Assembly (NCBI GenBank): GCA_017163975.1
Contig: JAFFSR010000082.1
Coordinates: 733,001-797,000 of the forward strand
DNA length: 64,000 nucleotides
Source: Anastatus disparis
Taxonomy: Eukaryota; Arthropoda; Insecta; Hymenoptera; Eupelmidae
Direction: 5' to 3'
Part shown: positions 55,041 to 64,000 of the stretch, piece after piece
How positions within the stretch are numbered: position 1 is the stretch's first letter
Layout: every line of letters starts with the position of its first letter
Notes under the pieces: generated by a model
The model's database searches: none
What the model was told of the DNA's origin: nothing
What the model saw: the letters and a program-made list of their open reading frames with translations, nothing else
Made by a program: the position numbers and the translations under genes

Positions 55041-56790
55041 ATAAACTTAATGTTTGCTTAATTTTCGCAACTTGGCTTTTATACTATGAATATTTGTTAT
55101 AATTTTAGCATCTTGGATTGATTTGATCCAATTATTTATTAGCTTATGTAAATCTTGAATGTCTACATTAATTTTTTTAATTTTCTCATCATATTCATCC
55201 ATTAGCTTTTGCATCTCTATTTCTGGAGTATCAAGACTATCTTTCAATCTACAAGTGACCGCGTATATACTTCGGACTTCGGATACAACCATACTTTGTA
55301 AATTATTAAAGTTAACTGCATCATTCAACAGTTTTTGTGTGGCAACATTACATAATCTTTTATTTTCTACATCAAATTCTTTATTTTTTTCATGCCTGAA
55401 GGTCCTCAACTAACCTCATTTTGTTTCAGATTACGTCCAAATACATTAACGTTCATTATTATAATGCATGGTGAAGGTGTCTTCACCTCAATATATATAG
55501 CCACCTCCACTGAACTCTTCGATAATCGAATGAACTTCATTTATGTGACTAGGGTTTTCAGCTTCTCTCTTAGCAATGAGTAATCGAAGTCTATCAATGA
55601 GCTAGATTGAATCATCCTAGTATATGTAATCCATTCTCGTATCTCTTCTTGCAATTTTATATCAAGATAACGATCTCTCTCCTTTTTCCAATGAAAATAA
55701 AGGACTAATAATACTCTCAAATTTCTTTGTATTGTGCTTACAAATAGACTCATCGCTTCTGTAGCGTCGTTTGCGAGCATTAAAAGTTTAAAGAATTTTC
55801 TTTTAATTGAGCATATTATTCGTGTTTATCTGACCTCTATCAAGATTTTTCGTAATTAACAATTCTAACAATCCTTTAGTTTTTTGATATTTTATTTCTT
55901 TTATACGAATATTTTTATCTTCAAAGAATAAAGGGGAATCACCAATTAAGAAACTATCATCTTCCTTGCGCACTCCATAAACTTTATCCAATTGTTTTGA
56001 TTATTTCTCATTAACCATACGGATGTACTTATTTAGCGACAAATCATCATCTTCTTTTTTTTCTAATTCTTGCTCACTTACAGCTAATCCGAATGTCACA
56101 CCAACTTGTTGATTAGTATTGTTTGATGACGCATCCATGTGATCATCATTATCATCATCAATAGATGAAGAGGAAGGGAAGATGTCTGCAAGAAAGAATA
56201 AGTATCATAGTTTTTGATAACTTTTTTATTTTTCGCTACGTAACGTATAGAATCATTATGTTTCTAAGTTGTAGCAACGAGTTTTTGAAGAGAAGCAACG
56301 ATAGGTTTGAATGTCTTTCCAAATAGTTGATTTAAAGACTTAAGAAGGGGCCGAACTATCTGTCTTTGTCTAATAGCGTTTTTCATCATTTATGTAAACA
56401 CTATCCGGTATAACAAGAAAAAAAATAGCAGCCCCCACTAGATATTAGTATAATTAGTAAATTTTGTTATAACAACCAAATTTTTTACCGCATAGTTTTT
56501 GACTAATTAGAGACCTACTAGCAATCTAGAATATAACCTATCTTTTTTTGGTAGGTCTCTAATTATTCAAAAACTACGCAGTGAAAAAATTCGGTTGTTA
56601 TTACAAAATCTACTTATTATACTAATATCTAGCGGGGGCTGCTATTTTTTTCTTGTTATACCGGATAGTGTTTACATAAATGATGAAAAACGCTATTAGA
56701 CAAAGACAGATAGTTCGGCCCCTTCTTAAAGTATAAGTAAACGTTTTCGAACTTGAGACCGTTCAGATGCGTTATTAATGACAACGGACT
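55041..56790 (-). pseudogene. Maverick-associated coiled-coil/hypothetical genes, decayed
   Basis: A series of minus-strand fragments that look collinear: 55047-55409 (Lys/Glu-rich, heptad-like, KLMDEYDEKIKKINVDIQDL), 55541-55780, 55803-55991 (MDKVYGVRKEDDSFLIGDSP, KTKGLLELLITK), 56000-56140 (SSNNTNQQVGVTFGLAV) and 56240-56340 (KSLNQLFGKTFKPIV). I recognise the DKVYGVRKED region as typical of insect Maverick elements, function unknown. A TTAA MITE (56344-56725) interrupts the upstream end. Stops and frameshifts are frequent. Upstream of 56790 it abuts the divergent plus-strand genes. Confidence 0.45.
56344..56725. mobile_element. 382-bp foldback MITE with TTAA target duplication
   Basis: TTAA at 56340-56343 and 56726-56729. 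Inverted ends GAAGGGGCCGAACTATCTGT. Arms of about 170 bases (to GTAGGTCTCTAATTA). End sequence resembles the MITE at 50349-51031 (G-rich start followed by GCC), suggesting the same mobilising family. Confidence 0.8.
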
Positions 56791-57460
56791 ATTGGTTTTA
56801 CAATTCTCTCGATAGAGCTTGTAAAGAGTACGATATTACTTATTCAGACAATCGTGAAAACCATGAAGCCAGAAACGCTGCTGATAGAATTTGAGCAGAA
56901 AAAGCTAATAAGAGAATTCCATCAAAATATGCTAGCTTTGGAGAAAAAGCTAATCAAAGAATCTCATCAAAAGATGATAGCTTTGGAGAAAAAGCAGCTG
57001 CATCATCAATTAATAACATCATGAAAGTAAAGTCTCAATTTGAAACGAGTATGAAAAAGCCTTCTACTATTTTTAATGCAATAGTAAAGGCTGCCTCTAA
57101 ATCAGTTATTCCTACGAAATGTGCTCGAAAAGCAATTCTGTCTTTGAAAAGCTCTAAAAAGTGCATGTGATGCTGTTAAAAAAGTTGGTGGTAAACAAAA
57201 TGTAAAAATTCCATGTACTTTACCAGTTCCGAAGAAAGTAGGAGGTTTCTTACTATTCCTAACACCGATCTTTGCTGGTTTGAATGCTGTTGGTGGTATT
57301 GCTGGGATTGCTGCTATAATCGCTAAAGTAGTGAACGAGTCCAAAGCTGCTGAACAATAATTAGAAGAAAATAAGAGACATAATAAAAAGATGGAAGAAA
57401 TAGTTTTTGGTAAAGGTCTCTACTTAAAACCATATAAAATAGCTTGGTCTTAGTAAAAAA
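56770..57460 (+). pseudogene. Maverick minor-capsid/PLA2-like protein relic
   Basis: The upstream part has LDRACKEYDITYS, which fits the D..C..HD..Y pattern of the phospholipase A2 fold found in some Maverick and parvovirus-type capsid proteins, with the His replaced by Tyr. Then a duplicated SFGEKA segment (SKYASFGEKANQR, SKDDSFGEKAAA), a hydrophobic FAGLNAVGGIAGIAAII stretch and FGKGLYLKPYK. The latter two are typical of the minor capsid region of insect Mavericks. Role: capsid-associated membrane interaction is known for related proteins; inferred here. Frame broken by at least three stops or frameshifts. Confidence 0.55.
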
Positions 57461-57499
57461 CCAAAGAACACTTTAAAAAAAAGATCCTTAAAGTAAAAT

Positions 57500-57860
57500 T
57501 GCCTCAAAGAGCACTCACCAATATTGATCTCATCAAGTATTCAAGAATCCTAAAAATCCCATATTTTCGAGGAGTATTCATGAGGAATGCTATGCCGATT
57601 AGTAGACCATGTTATAGGAGAATCAGCTATTGTTAATCGCGATGATGCGGATGGACCTGGAACACACTGGGTAGCATATCAAAAACTATTTCGATGGCTT
57701 CTGTGATCTTTAACCCCCTTTGGATTTAATGACATATTTTGGAGTAGAAAACATAAAGTACAATCCTGAAAGATATTAGGACTTTGATGCTTTCAACTGT
57801 GGTCATCTTTGTCTAAAATTCTTGAATAACACTCTTGATATATCTAGAAAAGAATAATGA
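57500..57860 (+). pseudogene. Maverick adenain-like cysteine protease relic
   Basis: Fragments in three frames: RALTNIDLIKYSRIL and YFRGVFMRNAMP, then GPGTHWVAYQK (His of the catalytic set) and FNCGHLCLKFLNN (Cys). The layout H then C, with an intervening Asp region, fits the adenovirus-type (C5) maturation protease carried by Mavericks. It would cut capsid precursors. Frameshifts separate the two halves, so no protein is made. Confidence 0.65.
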
Positions 57861-57865
57861 GTATT

Positions 57866-58650
57866 TGTTTATTATACGTTCAACAATCATAGCAGATTCA
57901 TTGATTTAGAGTCTTTCAGGTACATTGTCTGTACTGAAAGAACAGTATTTTCCACCAATTGTACTTTCACCTGACAAGAATTATGTTCTTCGATTAGTTG
58001 CTTTCGTGACATTCAATTTCATACCTAATATCGACAAGAGTAATAATCTATTCCACGTTGGACAAAAAGAAATTATTTTACCGATCAGTAGTTATAAGAT
58101 CAAAGATATGGAGAACTACTATTTTAGTAAAACTATTTTAGTAAAACATTGGTAGCAAAAGGTATCTTAATCAGTATTAAACCAAACAGCAATACACTTC
58201 GTAGTGAAATAAAACGTAATTGTTTAATCGATTTTTTACCAGAAAATTCGGTAGGATCTTTCTTCGGCTTTGCTAAACGCGTTCTCCCTGCTAACGTCGC
58301 AAATTATTCATATTTGCCTGTAGCTATCCTAAAAATTAACACTCTTCGGGTTGAGTGTAATATCGTCCCTGGTACTTATATGAACGGGTAATAAGTGTAC
58401 ATGATATATGAATTCCTGCAGTTCCACCAGAATATAAGATCATTGAAATTCGATCACAAGTCATTTACCTTTCAGTCATCGTCAAGAACATAGATCATTT
58501 ACAAGTGCGTATATTCGATCAAGACGTCACTTCGTCAAATTTTAATAATAATGATGAGATTCGCAAATCAATTCAACATCAAGATTTAAATCTTTCGCCT
58601 TCACGGAGTCCTCTGCACATAATAGGTTAATTAACTTAACAAGATGGAAC
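57866..58650 (+). pseudogene. Maverick capsid-type protein relic (penton/minor capsid candidate)
   Basis: Two open blocks, 57925-58155 (YFPPIVLSPDKNYVLRLVAF, FIPNIDKSNNLFHVG, ILPISSYKIKDMENY) and 58149-58391 (SIKPNSNTLRSEIKRNC, VGSFFGFAKRVLP, INTLRVECNIVPGTY), then IHEF and YLSVIVKNIDHLQVRIFDQD. The beta-rich character and position between protease and major capsid gene suggest a jelly-roll structural protein. Family match is from recognition of the insect Maverick gene, not from search. Broken by a frameshift near 58150 and stops. Confidence 0.55.
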
Positions 58651-58761
58651 TGCTCTAGTAAGAACTAACTTAGTTAATAACGGCATCTGTCATCTATTCG
58701 AGAAAGTTTGCTATGAAATTAATGCTATTGAGAACGATCGCTGTAAGAATGTGAGATTGAC

Positions 58762-58806
58762 CACCGATATGAAGGGTTGAGTATAACTCAACCCTTCATA
58801 TCGGTG
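58762..58806. repeat. Palindromic templated insertion
   Basis: CACCGATATGAAGGGTTGAG (58762-58781) is followed three bases after its end by its exact reverse complement. Coding alignment of the capsid relic is broken here, so the inverted copy was probably made by repair synthesis on the nearby strand. Confidence 0.75.
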
Positions 58807-59441
58807 TCAACTCAACTCTAGTCAAAGTTTGATTATAGGAAATGTTGGTTGAATCGATACAGCGGAAACTCGAAAGATCATTAATAAAAATGGCTATTTT
58901 GATATTTCCATACCTCTCAGTACGATTTTAGGCTTTGCTGAAAATTATTGCAATATCATAATCGACATTGAACATGAACTTATTCAGACGAGATCCAGGA
59001 ATGATATTAACGCAGTAATACAAACACCTAATGCTACTAATGTTTTTGAAGATTTCAAAATCGATCTCTTAAGGATCAAGTGGCTTATGTTTCATATAAA
59101 ACCATCCAATGAATGTAAAATTCGCATGCTTCGACAAATCGAGAAAAAATAACCTATCTTAATGAGTTTTCGTTCCTGCGAACTATACGAATATCTATTA
59201 TTACCTCCATCAACAAGACATGTATAGACAGTTAAGACATCGAATCAACTGAAGAAGCCTCGTTTTATCATTCTTGGTTTCCAGACTAATCGAAAAGGAC
59301 AAAAAACTGCTAACGCTAGTCAGTTCGATCACTGCAATGTAAGCAATGTAGAACTATTTCTCAATTCTTAATACTATCCTTACGAAAATATGAATCTTGA
59401 CATTTTCAATATGAGTATGCAATATTATACAATATGTGCAC

Positions 59442-59734
59442 GGAGAAACTTTTTGGGGCGAGAGACCTCAGTAAATTTTAAGGTGTGAGACTCTTATTAA
59501 TGAATTGATTCGATGAGGAGTCATGCCTTGAGTATAAAGGTCTAAGACATTTATTTTGAAGACTGAAGGCATAAAGCCGAGCAAAACCGAATCCGTGTAT
59601 ACATCAACTGAACGTAATAAACGCACGGTGACAAAGGTCTCAAACCTTTATGCTCAAGACAGGACGACGCACTTGCTTTATCGAGGCGCACGGCCCTACA
59701 CTACCCGAGGTCTATCGTCCCAAAAAGTTTCTTC
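59442..59734. mobile_element. 293-bp MITE with 8-base target duplication
   Basis: Inverted ends GGAGAAACTTTTTGGGGCGA and GAAGAAACTTTTTGGGACGA (reversed). Flanked by ATGTGCAC and ATGTACGC (6 of 8 matching), consistent with an 8-base duplication as made by hAT or P-type transposases. Its insertion splits the capsid relic. The ORF 59556-59789 is not a gene. Confidence 0.7.
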
Positions 59735-60005
59735 ATGTACGCTAATTTTCAAAATGTGTACTTTGAAAATGAGTCCATACAATGCTTAAAAAATCAGATT
59801 ATATCAATCACATGCTACTGATAGTCATCGATTGTTCAAAACAAAATGATTCTCTGAAGAGTACTCCAGTTTATGTTCACCCCGAATTCGAGACCAAATA
59901 AAACTTTCCAGCTGGAACTTCAGCTTACTGTCTAATCTTACATGACTGCATTACACAATACAAGACCATAAGTGGTGATATCAGGAAATTAGTCTGAAGT
60001 AGTGG

Positions 60006-60605
60006 GAAGATTGCCCGACTAGTGGAGGAGTGGGCAATGCGTACAAAGCTCGTTTTCCTATAGACAATTACTTCTGGCCCGCACCCCAAATTATTTCTGG
60101 CTCAATCAGCTGTTTTATTGTTCAATGCCACGTAAAACATCGCTTGGGTGAATTGGAATCGGTCACCCCTCCTTATGCCGGCTCTGGCTCACTTCAATTC
60201 CTAGTCATTTTAATTTTGGCTCAGGTAAGCTACAATCGGCATGAGCTAGAATCGGTATAAAATAGAATCGGTATAGCTTATTCACTGTTACATATGTATA
60301 AAATACAGATGTATATATAGTTTTGTTAACGTTTCAAATAAATAAAAAAAATGTGATTTAAACGTAAAATTCAATAAGTAAGCTTGGAACTAATAAAATT
60401 CGCAATATTCTTTAATTATTGAGTACTTTTATTAATGAATTTTATTTTATAATATAATGTAAATCTTACACTGCATTTAAAAATTAATTTAAAAAATTAA
60501 CTTTTCCGATAAATCTTATCAATTCATCAATGTATGGCTTGAATTTATATTAATCAAAATCATATGGATTAGAAAAAATTTATATGCAAAAGTATGCATG
60601 AAAGT
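60006..60605. other. AT-rich non-coding DNA
   Basis: No Maverick terminal repeat or other gene seen. A GAATCGGT word recurs near 60150-60260 (GAATCGGTCACC, GAATCGGTATAA). Confidence 0.5.
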
Positions 60606-60607
60606 AT

Positions 60608-61300
60608 TTCATTAAATAATTGTGTGGGTTAGAATGAGAGTAGCATAAGTCACATACTTCTGATTTCGAGATTATTGATGTTAAAGTTATAAGTCAATAA
60701 AAAAATCAAGAAAAAGTTTTTTTAAATTATGGTGCATTAGATTGATAGATTACAACGTTTTTTCTTATAATGCACCCAAACATGAGAGCATTGTTTTGAT
60801 TTTTTTATTGTAATAAAAAACATTTCACCATGTGTGACTTATGTGATTTTTATTCTATTTAGAAGTTTCAAAGTTGTAAGTGATCATGGACTTATGCCAT
60901 AATCATTTTTAATAATAAGAACAAAAGAATTCTATTTATAATATATTTCTTCAATTCAGGAATGTGGAACGGTATATTTATTTCATGTGTTCTCTATCAA
61001 AAGCTACAGAAATATGTATACAAAAACTTAAAATTTATTTAGAACAGCTTTAAACAATAAATGCAATTAAACATTAAAATTCCATTAAAATGTGATCTAT
61101 GCTATTTATAATTAACCCTTTTACATTTCTGTTAGTGCAATTTTTACAGTGCTCATAATATTAAAGAAAAAATACTAAAAATACTTCATTTCTGAAAATA
61201 AGTTGTTTTAATATTAAAGAATGAAAATGTTTCACTAACTAAATTTTTTTGAGAATGTGATTTATGCCACTTTCATTCTCACCCACAAAATTATTAAATA
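60608..61300. mobile_element. ~690-bp foldback element
   Basis: TGTGGGTTAGAATGAGAGTA at the left pairs with TGTGGGTGAGAATGAAAGTG from the right end reversed, continuing GCATAAGTCACAT. The flanking AATAATT/AATTATT is also inverted. Centre contains further partial inverted repeats (GTGACTTATGTGATTTT near 60835). No ORF. Confidence 0.65.
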
Positions 61301-61314
61301 GTACATTACTCTAC

Positions 61315-61445
61315 TAGTGAGCAAAAAAGGTCATTTCCTCACGAGTCGTTTTGTCACTTAAGCTTAGCGAGAGTGAAAAAAAAGATGAGTGGGTGACTTA
61401 CTTTGCCACGAGTGGGGTATAGAATTTTTCCCAACAAGGTAAATA
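61315..61445. repeat. Imperfect palindromic element, MITE-like
   Basis: CTCACGAGTCG and CCACGAGTGG, with AGTGAGC/GGGTGACTTAC words, give a partial fold like the elements at 6799-7017 and 7205-7336. Flanks unknown. Confidence 0.35.
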
Positions 61446-61970
61446 GCATCCGATTTTCGATGCCTGTTCTGAGTGAGAAATGAGAATTTAAAATTTGTAT
61501 ACATATTTTAGAAGTTTAGAAGATTATTTCACCAAAGTTTGAGCTATTTTAAACTCTTTACCCCATCATTGACATTCCATAAATTTATATCATATATATT
61601 TTTTCAGACATGTATTTAAAATTAGTAGTACATACGTGAGATTTCAAGACTCGCAAAAGATAAAGTTAAAAATTAACTAAATATGGTTCAAAACTATCAC
61701 GAATGTTTCATGTTTATCATTTTATAATATTTACCATGTTACAATCCCCTTCTGCCACACGGAAGTATACGGTGAAACCGGATACTTTCTTAAAGAGGGT
61801 GCAAAAAGTCACAAGCTAAACTAGAAAGTGGGGGCTTAACCTAAAATGACCGGTGGTATCTACATCGGTGTTTAGTATAACAAGTATTTGAAAAAATTTT
61901 TAATCATTTTTCTTCTGCTTTTACAATTAGGACATAGACTACAATCGTGGCAAAATGGGACAATGTTTTC

Positions 61971-62830
61971 TTACAAGCTAGGCATGTAAGCTAGGCATGT
62001 GGTCCAGCTGTGATTCGGATAACCACAGTTCCAGCAGTGTGGTCGGGCTGCTCCAGTCTTTCTGGGTGGTTTCTCACAGTTAGTTATAGAGTGGATTAGC
62101 GGAGCTTTATGGGCAGAAAGGGTTGGGAGGAAGGCTGGACGGGTTACTTTAAGGGACATTAAAGGAGGGATTATGGATGAGGGTGCGTGGGATGTGCTAG
62201 GGATGGAAAATGAAGGGGTAATGTTAAGTGACCTAAGGGGTGGTATGAATTTCGAAATGGGACACGTGGTACTACGAATAGGATAAGGTGTTATGGACAT
62301 ATCTGCTGGGGTAATAGTAATCTAAAGGGACATAGGAGGTTGAATGGTAGATGACTGAGGGGCGGTGGACACATGTTGGGGGTTATAACTATTCCGTATT
62401 AAGCTGCTCCTTGCATGCTCTTTTTTTAAAGGTTGAGTATGACTGTTACTATTAACAGTACAACCATGACTATCCATATTATTTATGCTAATACTAAATT
62501 CACGACCATTCGGTACTCTCCAAGAAATGGGTCTGATGCTGCCAATGCTGTTCACTACCTGACTATAGTTTCTGCTATTTCTGTAGTTAGGATTGCGATC
62601 CAATTTGCCATTACTCTCCAATTTATGGCTAGTTCTATCCAATTTGCCATTGCTCTACAATTTATGGCTATTTCTATCCAATTGTCCATTGCTTTCCAAT
62701 TTATGGCTATTTCCATCCAATTTGCTATTGCTCTCTAATTTATTAAGATTTCTATCTAATTTGCTATTGCTCTTTAATTTATGGCTGTTTCTATCCAAAG
62801 AGAGCCAACGATACACTAAATTAAACGAAT
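61971..62830 (-). pseudogene. Gag-like protein with CCHC zinc knuckle and 12-residue repeats
   Basis: Minus-strand frame from about 62830 to 61971, interrupted only by one stop (62322-62324) in the same frame, about 285 codons. The N-terminal third is a tandem 12-residue repeat of the SHKLESNGKLDRN type, the middle is rich in Ser/Pro/Ile, and near the C terminus CWNCGYPNHSWTTC fits CX2CX4HX4C. That is a nucleic-acid-binding knuckle as in retroelement Gag proteins. No pol gene follows. It may be a broken retrotransposon gag or a domesticated gag. Which ATG (near 62830 or 62642) is used is unclear. Confidence 0.5.
62590..62800. repeat. 36-bp minisatellite within the gag-like frame
   Basis: About six copies of a 36-base unit (TTTATGGCTATTTCTATCCA then ATTTGCCATTGCTCTC), preserving the reading frame because 36 is a multiple of three. 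Units differ by point changes only. Confidence 0.85.
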
Positions 62831-63081
62831 AATTTTACATTAAACCCGATAGCTGGAAAGGTAATAAGTTTGAACGAGAGTTGGAAAAGAAAAAATGAAT
62901 GCACTGTTCTAAGTCGCACACGTGGTCACCAACACACACGCGCATAACGCAACAAAAAGAAACAATATATTTATCGTTAAAGCCAAAAAGTACAACTATT
63001 GTAAAGCATTTACGCTCTATGCACTCACACTAAAACTTTACTCCTTCACACAGAAAACGGAAAAGCAAAGAAAGCTCTGCT

Positions 63082-63096
63082 TTTTATACTAGTGCT
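63082..63096 (-). promoter_or_regulatory. Candidate TATA box for the gag-like gene
   Basis: On the minus strand AGTATAAAAAGCAGAGC lies about 250 bases upstream of the likely start of the gag-like frame. Consistent with a retroelement LTR or gene promoter; no LTR pair was found to confirm it. Confidence 0.4.
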
Positions 63097-63109
63097 ACGC
63101 AGTTCTAAT

Positions 63110-63420
63110 ATAATTAATGTCAACCGACTTAGTGGCTAGCGACAGAAAGAATGAACATCTCAAGATGGATGTTCTTCCTTCTCCACGTGGCACGCTACGC
63201 GCAGCACCTTATGCTCTTACCTTTTTCTTCTATTTGACTACTAGAGTCATGCTGCAGGTATACTAGATACGTTGACTAAGCTTGGCTGTGCTGTATATTA
63301 TTTGTATAGGTACATGTGTGCACGCTTTTATGGTAGGTGGCTTAAGGTTGGCTTCAAGTTGACTGGCGTTGTCTCTCTCTTAACCACGCGCAAATTCACC
63401 GTCTTCCTTCTTGTGTTTTT
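63110..63420. other. Non-coding DNA upstream of the gag-like frame
   Basis: GC-richer patches (CCACGTGGCACGCTACGCGC) but no gene recognised. It may include retroelement 5' sequence. Confidence 0.4.
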
Positions 63421-63424
63421 TCTT

Positions 63425-63945
63425 GTGTTTTTTCTTTTCGTTGAATAGGCTCCGTAGACACAGATATAGACATTTTTTCAAAAGCATGGTGAATAAGAGC
63501 CTTTGTAAGAACTTGAATAACCAAAAAAGTAAGACTCTTACAAAAAATGCATAAAAAGTAGAATTAAGCACGAATTAAATGCTTTAATACAAACTTCGTT
63601 GCATTATAAAAAGCTTTGTGGTTTAAAAGCTATAGGCGATTAAAATATGCCAATGAAATAACATAAAAAATTGATCATATTTTATATTTTAAAAATATTA
63701 ACTAAATATGTGGTAATATTGAATTAAGATTAACTCTCAAACAACAAAAGTTTTTTAAATACAACAGAGCTCAAATTATAGCTTTTAATTCGTGCTTCAT
63801 TTTATCTTTTATGCATTTTTTTGTAACAGTCTTAGTTCTTTCGTTATTCAAGTTTTTATGAAGGCTCTTATTTACTATATTTTTGAAAATATGTCTATAT
63901 CTTTTTCTAGCGAGCCTTTTCGACGGAAAGAAAAAACAAAAATTC
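63425..63945. repeat. Inverted repeat pair, ~165-bp arms
   Basis: CTTTTCGTTGAATAGGCTCC (63433) matches CTTTTCGTCGAAAAGGCTCG from the right side reversed, and pairing continues through AGATATAGACAT, ATAAGAGCCTT and GCACGAATTAAA. The arms enclose about 200 bases (63590-63780). Likely a foldback element; right end close to the window edge. Confidence 0.65.
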
Positions 63946-64000
63946 ATTTTTTTCATCAAAAAATCATATCCTGCAATTTCAGCCAAATCTGTTTTCCGGA

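Larger units (their letters stand above)
58660..60005 (+). pseudogene. Maverick major capsid protein relic
   Basis: Decayed coding sequence typical of the Maverick major capsid gene: DGTALVRTNLVNNGICHLF, VCYEINAIENDRCKNV, FDISIPLSTILGFAENY-like, LYEYLLLP-like, and near the end FPAGTSAYCLILHDCI and ISGDIRKL. It carries a 293-bp MITE (59442-59734) and a palindromic insertion (58762-58806). The protein would form the double jelly-roll capsomer. Several stops and frameshifts; dead. Confidence 0.65.

Noticed and set aside
55159..55583. Plus-strand ORFs at 55159-55413 and 55392-55583
   Set aside because: Antisense to the coiled-coil Maverick fragments on the minus strand, which have more plausible protein composition.
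62433..62832. Plus-strand ORFs of Ser/Leu/Asn or Ile/Gln/Phe repeats
   Set aside because: Translations of the 36-bp repeat in the wrong strand; the minus frame has the zinc knuckle.

Overview
This looks like nuclear DNA from an arthropod, most likely an insect. It is AT-rich, full of microsatellites and minisatellites, and contains no intact host gene. It does contain decayed transposon families known from insect genomes: a Helitron, an R1-clade non-LTR retrotransposon, a Maverick/Polinton, long-TIR DNA transposons and many foldback MITEs. No species is assigned. 

Layout. 1-8.4 kb: non-coding repeats, including a ~165-bp satellite, GT microsatellites and degenerate ~750-bp tandem repeats hit by at least five small insertions. 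8.86-31.1 kb: one Helitron relic on the plus strand (Ulp1-like protease, lysine-rich linker, Helitron N region, HUH Rep, Pif1-like helicase). It is split by three insertions. These are a 1.4-kb SINE-like unit (10071-11480, CTTAT duplication), a 10.8-kb TIR element (15090-25882) that carries a tandem array of four LTRs and three internal regions of a non-coding LTR retrotransposon, and a 4.3-kb DDE transposon (26797-31116, ATAT duplication) that itself carries a foldback MITE. In these cases removing the insertion restores the interrupted reading frame or alignment, which fixes the order of events. 

31.1-35.8 kb: minisatellites, foldbacks and short dispersed repeats. 35.86-46.77 kb: an R1-clade LINE flanked by CA/ACG-rich DNA, split by a foldback element with degenerate telomere-like arms, which is itself split by a transposon with CACGGTG ends and a Transib/RAG1-like relic. 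47-50 kb: a possible host exon and an array of palindromic repeats. 50.1-51.9 kb (minus): a second relic of the DDE family, split by a TTAA-flanked MITE. 53.6-60.0 kb: a decayed Maverick segment with an integrase and a BIR-RING (IAP-like) ORF on the minus strand, and PLA2-like/minor capsid, protease and two capsid-type relics on the plus strand. 60-64 kb: a foldback, a gag-like reading frame with 12-residue repeats on the minus strand, and a terminal inverted repeat pair. 

The genes do not form one pathway. The window is a layered transposon graveyard. Its most unusual parts are the LTR array with a duplicated tRNA-Lys primer site, the protease-bearing Helitron, the IAP-like ORF next to a Maverick integrase, and the telomere-like foldback.
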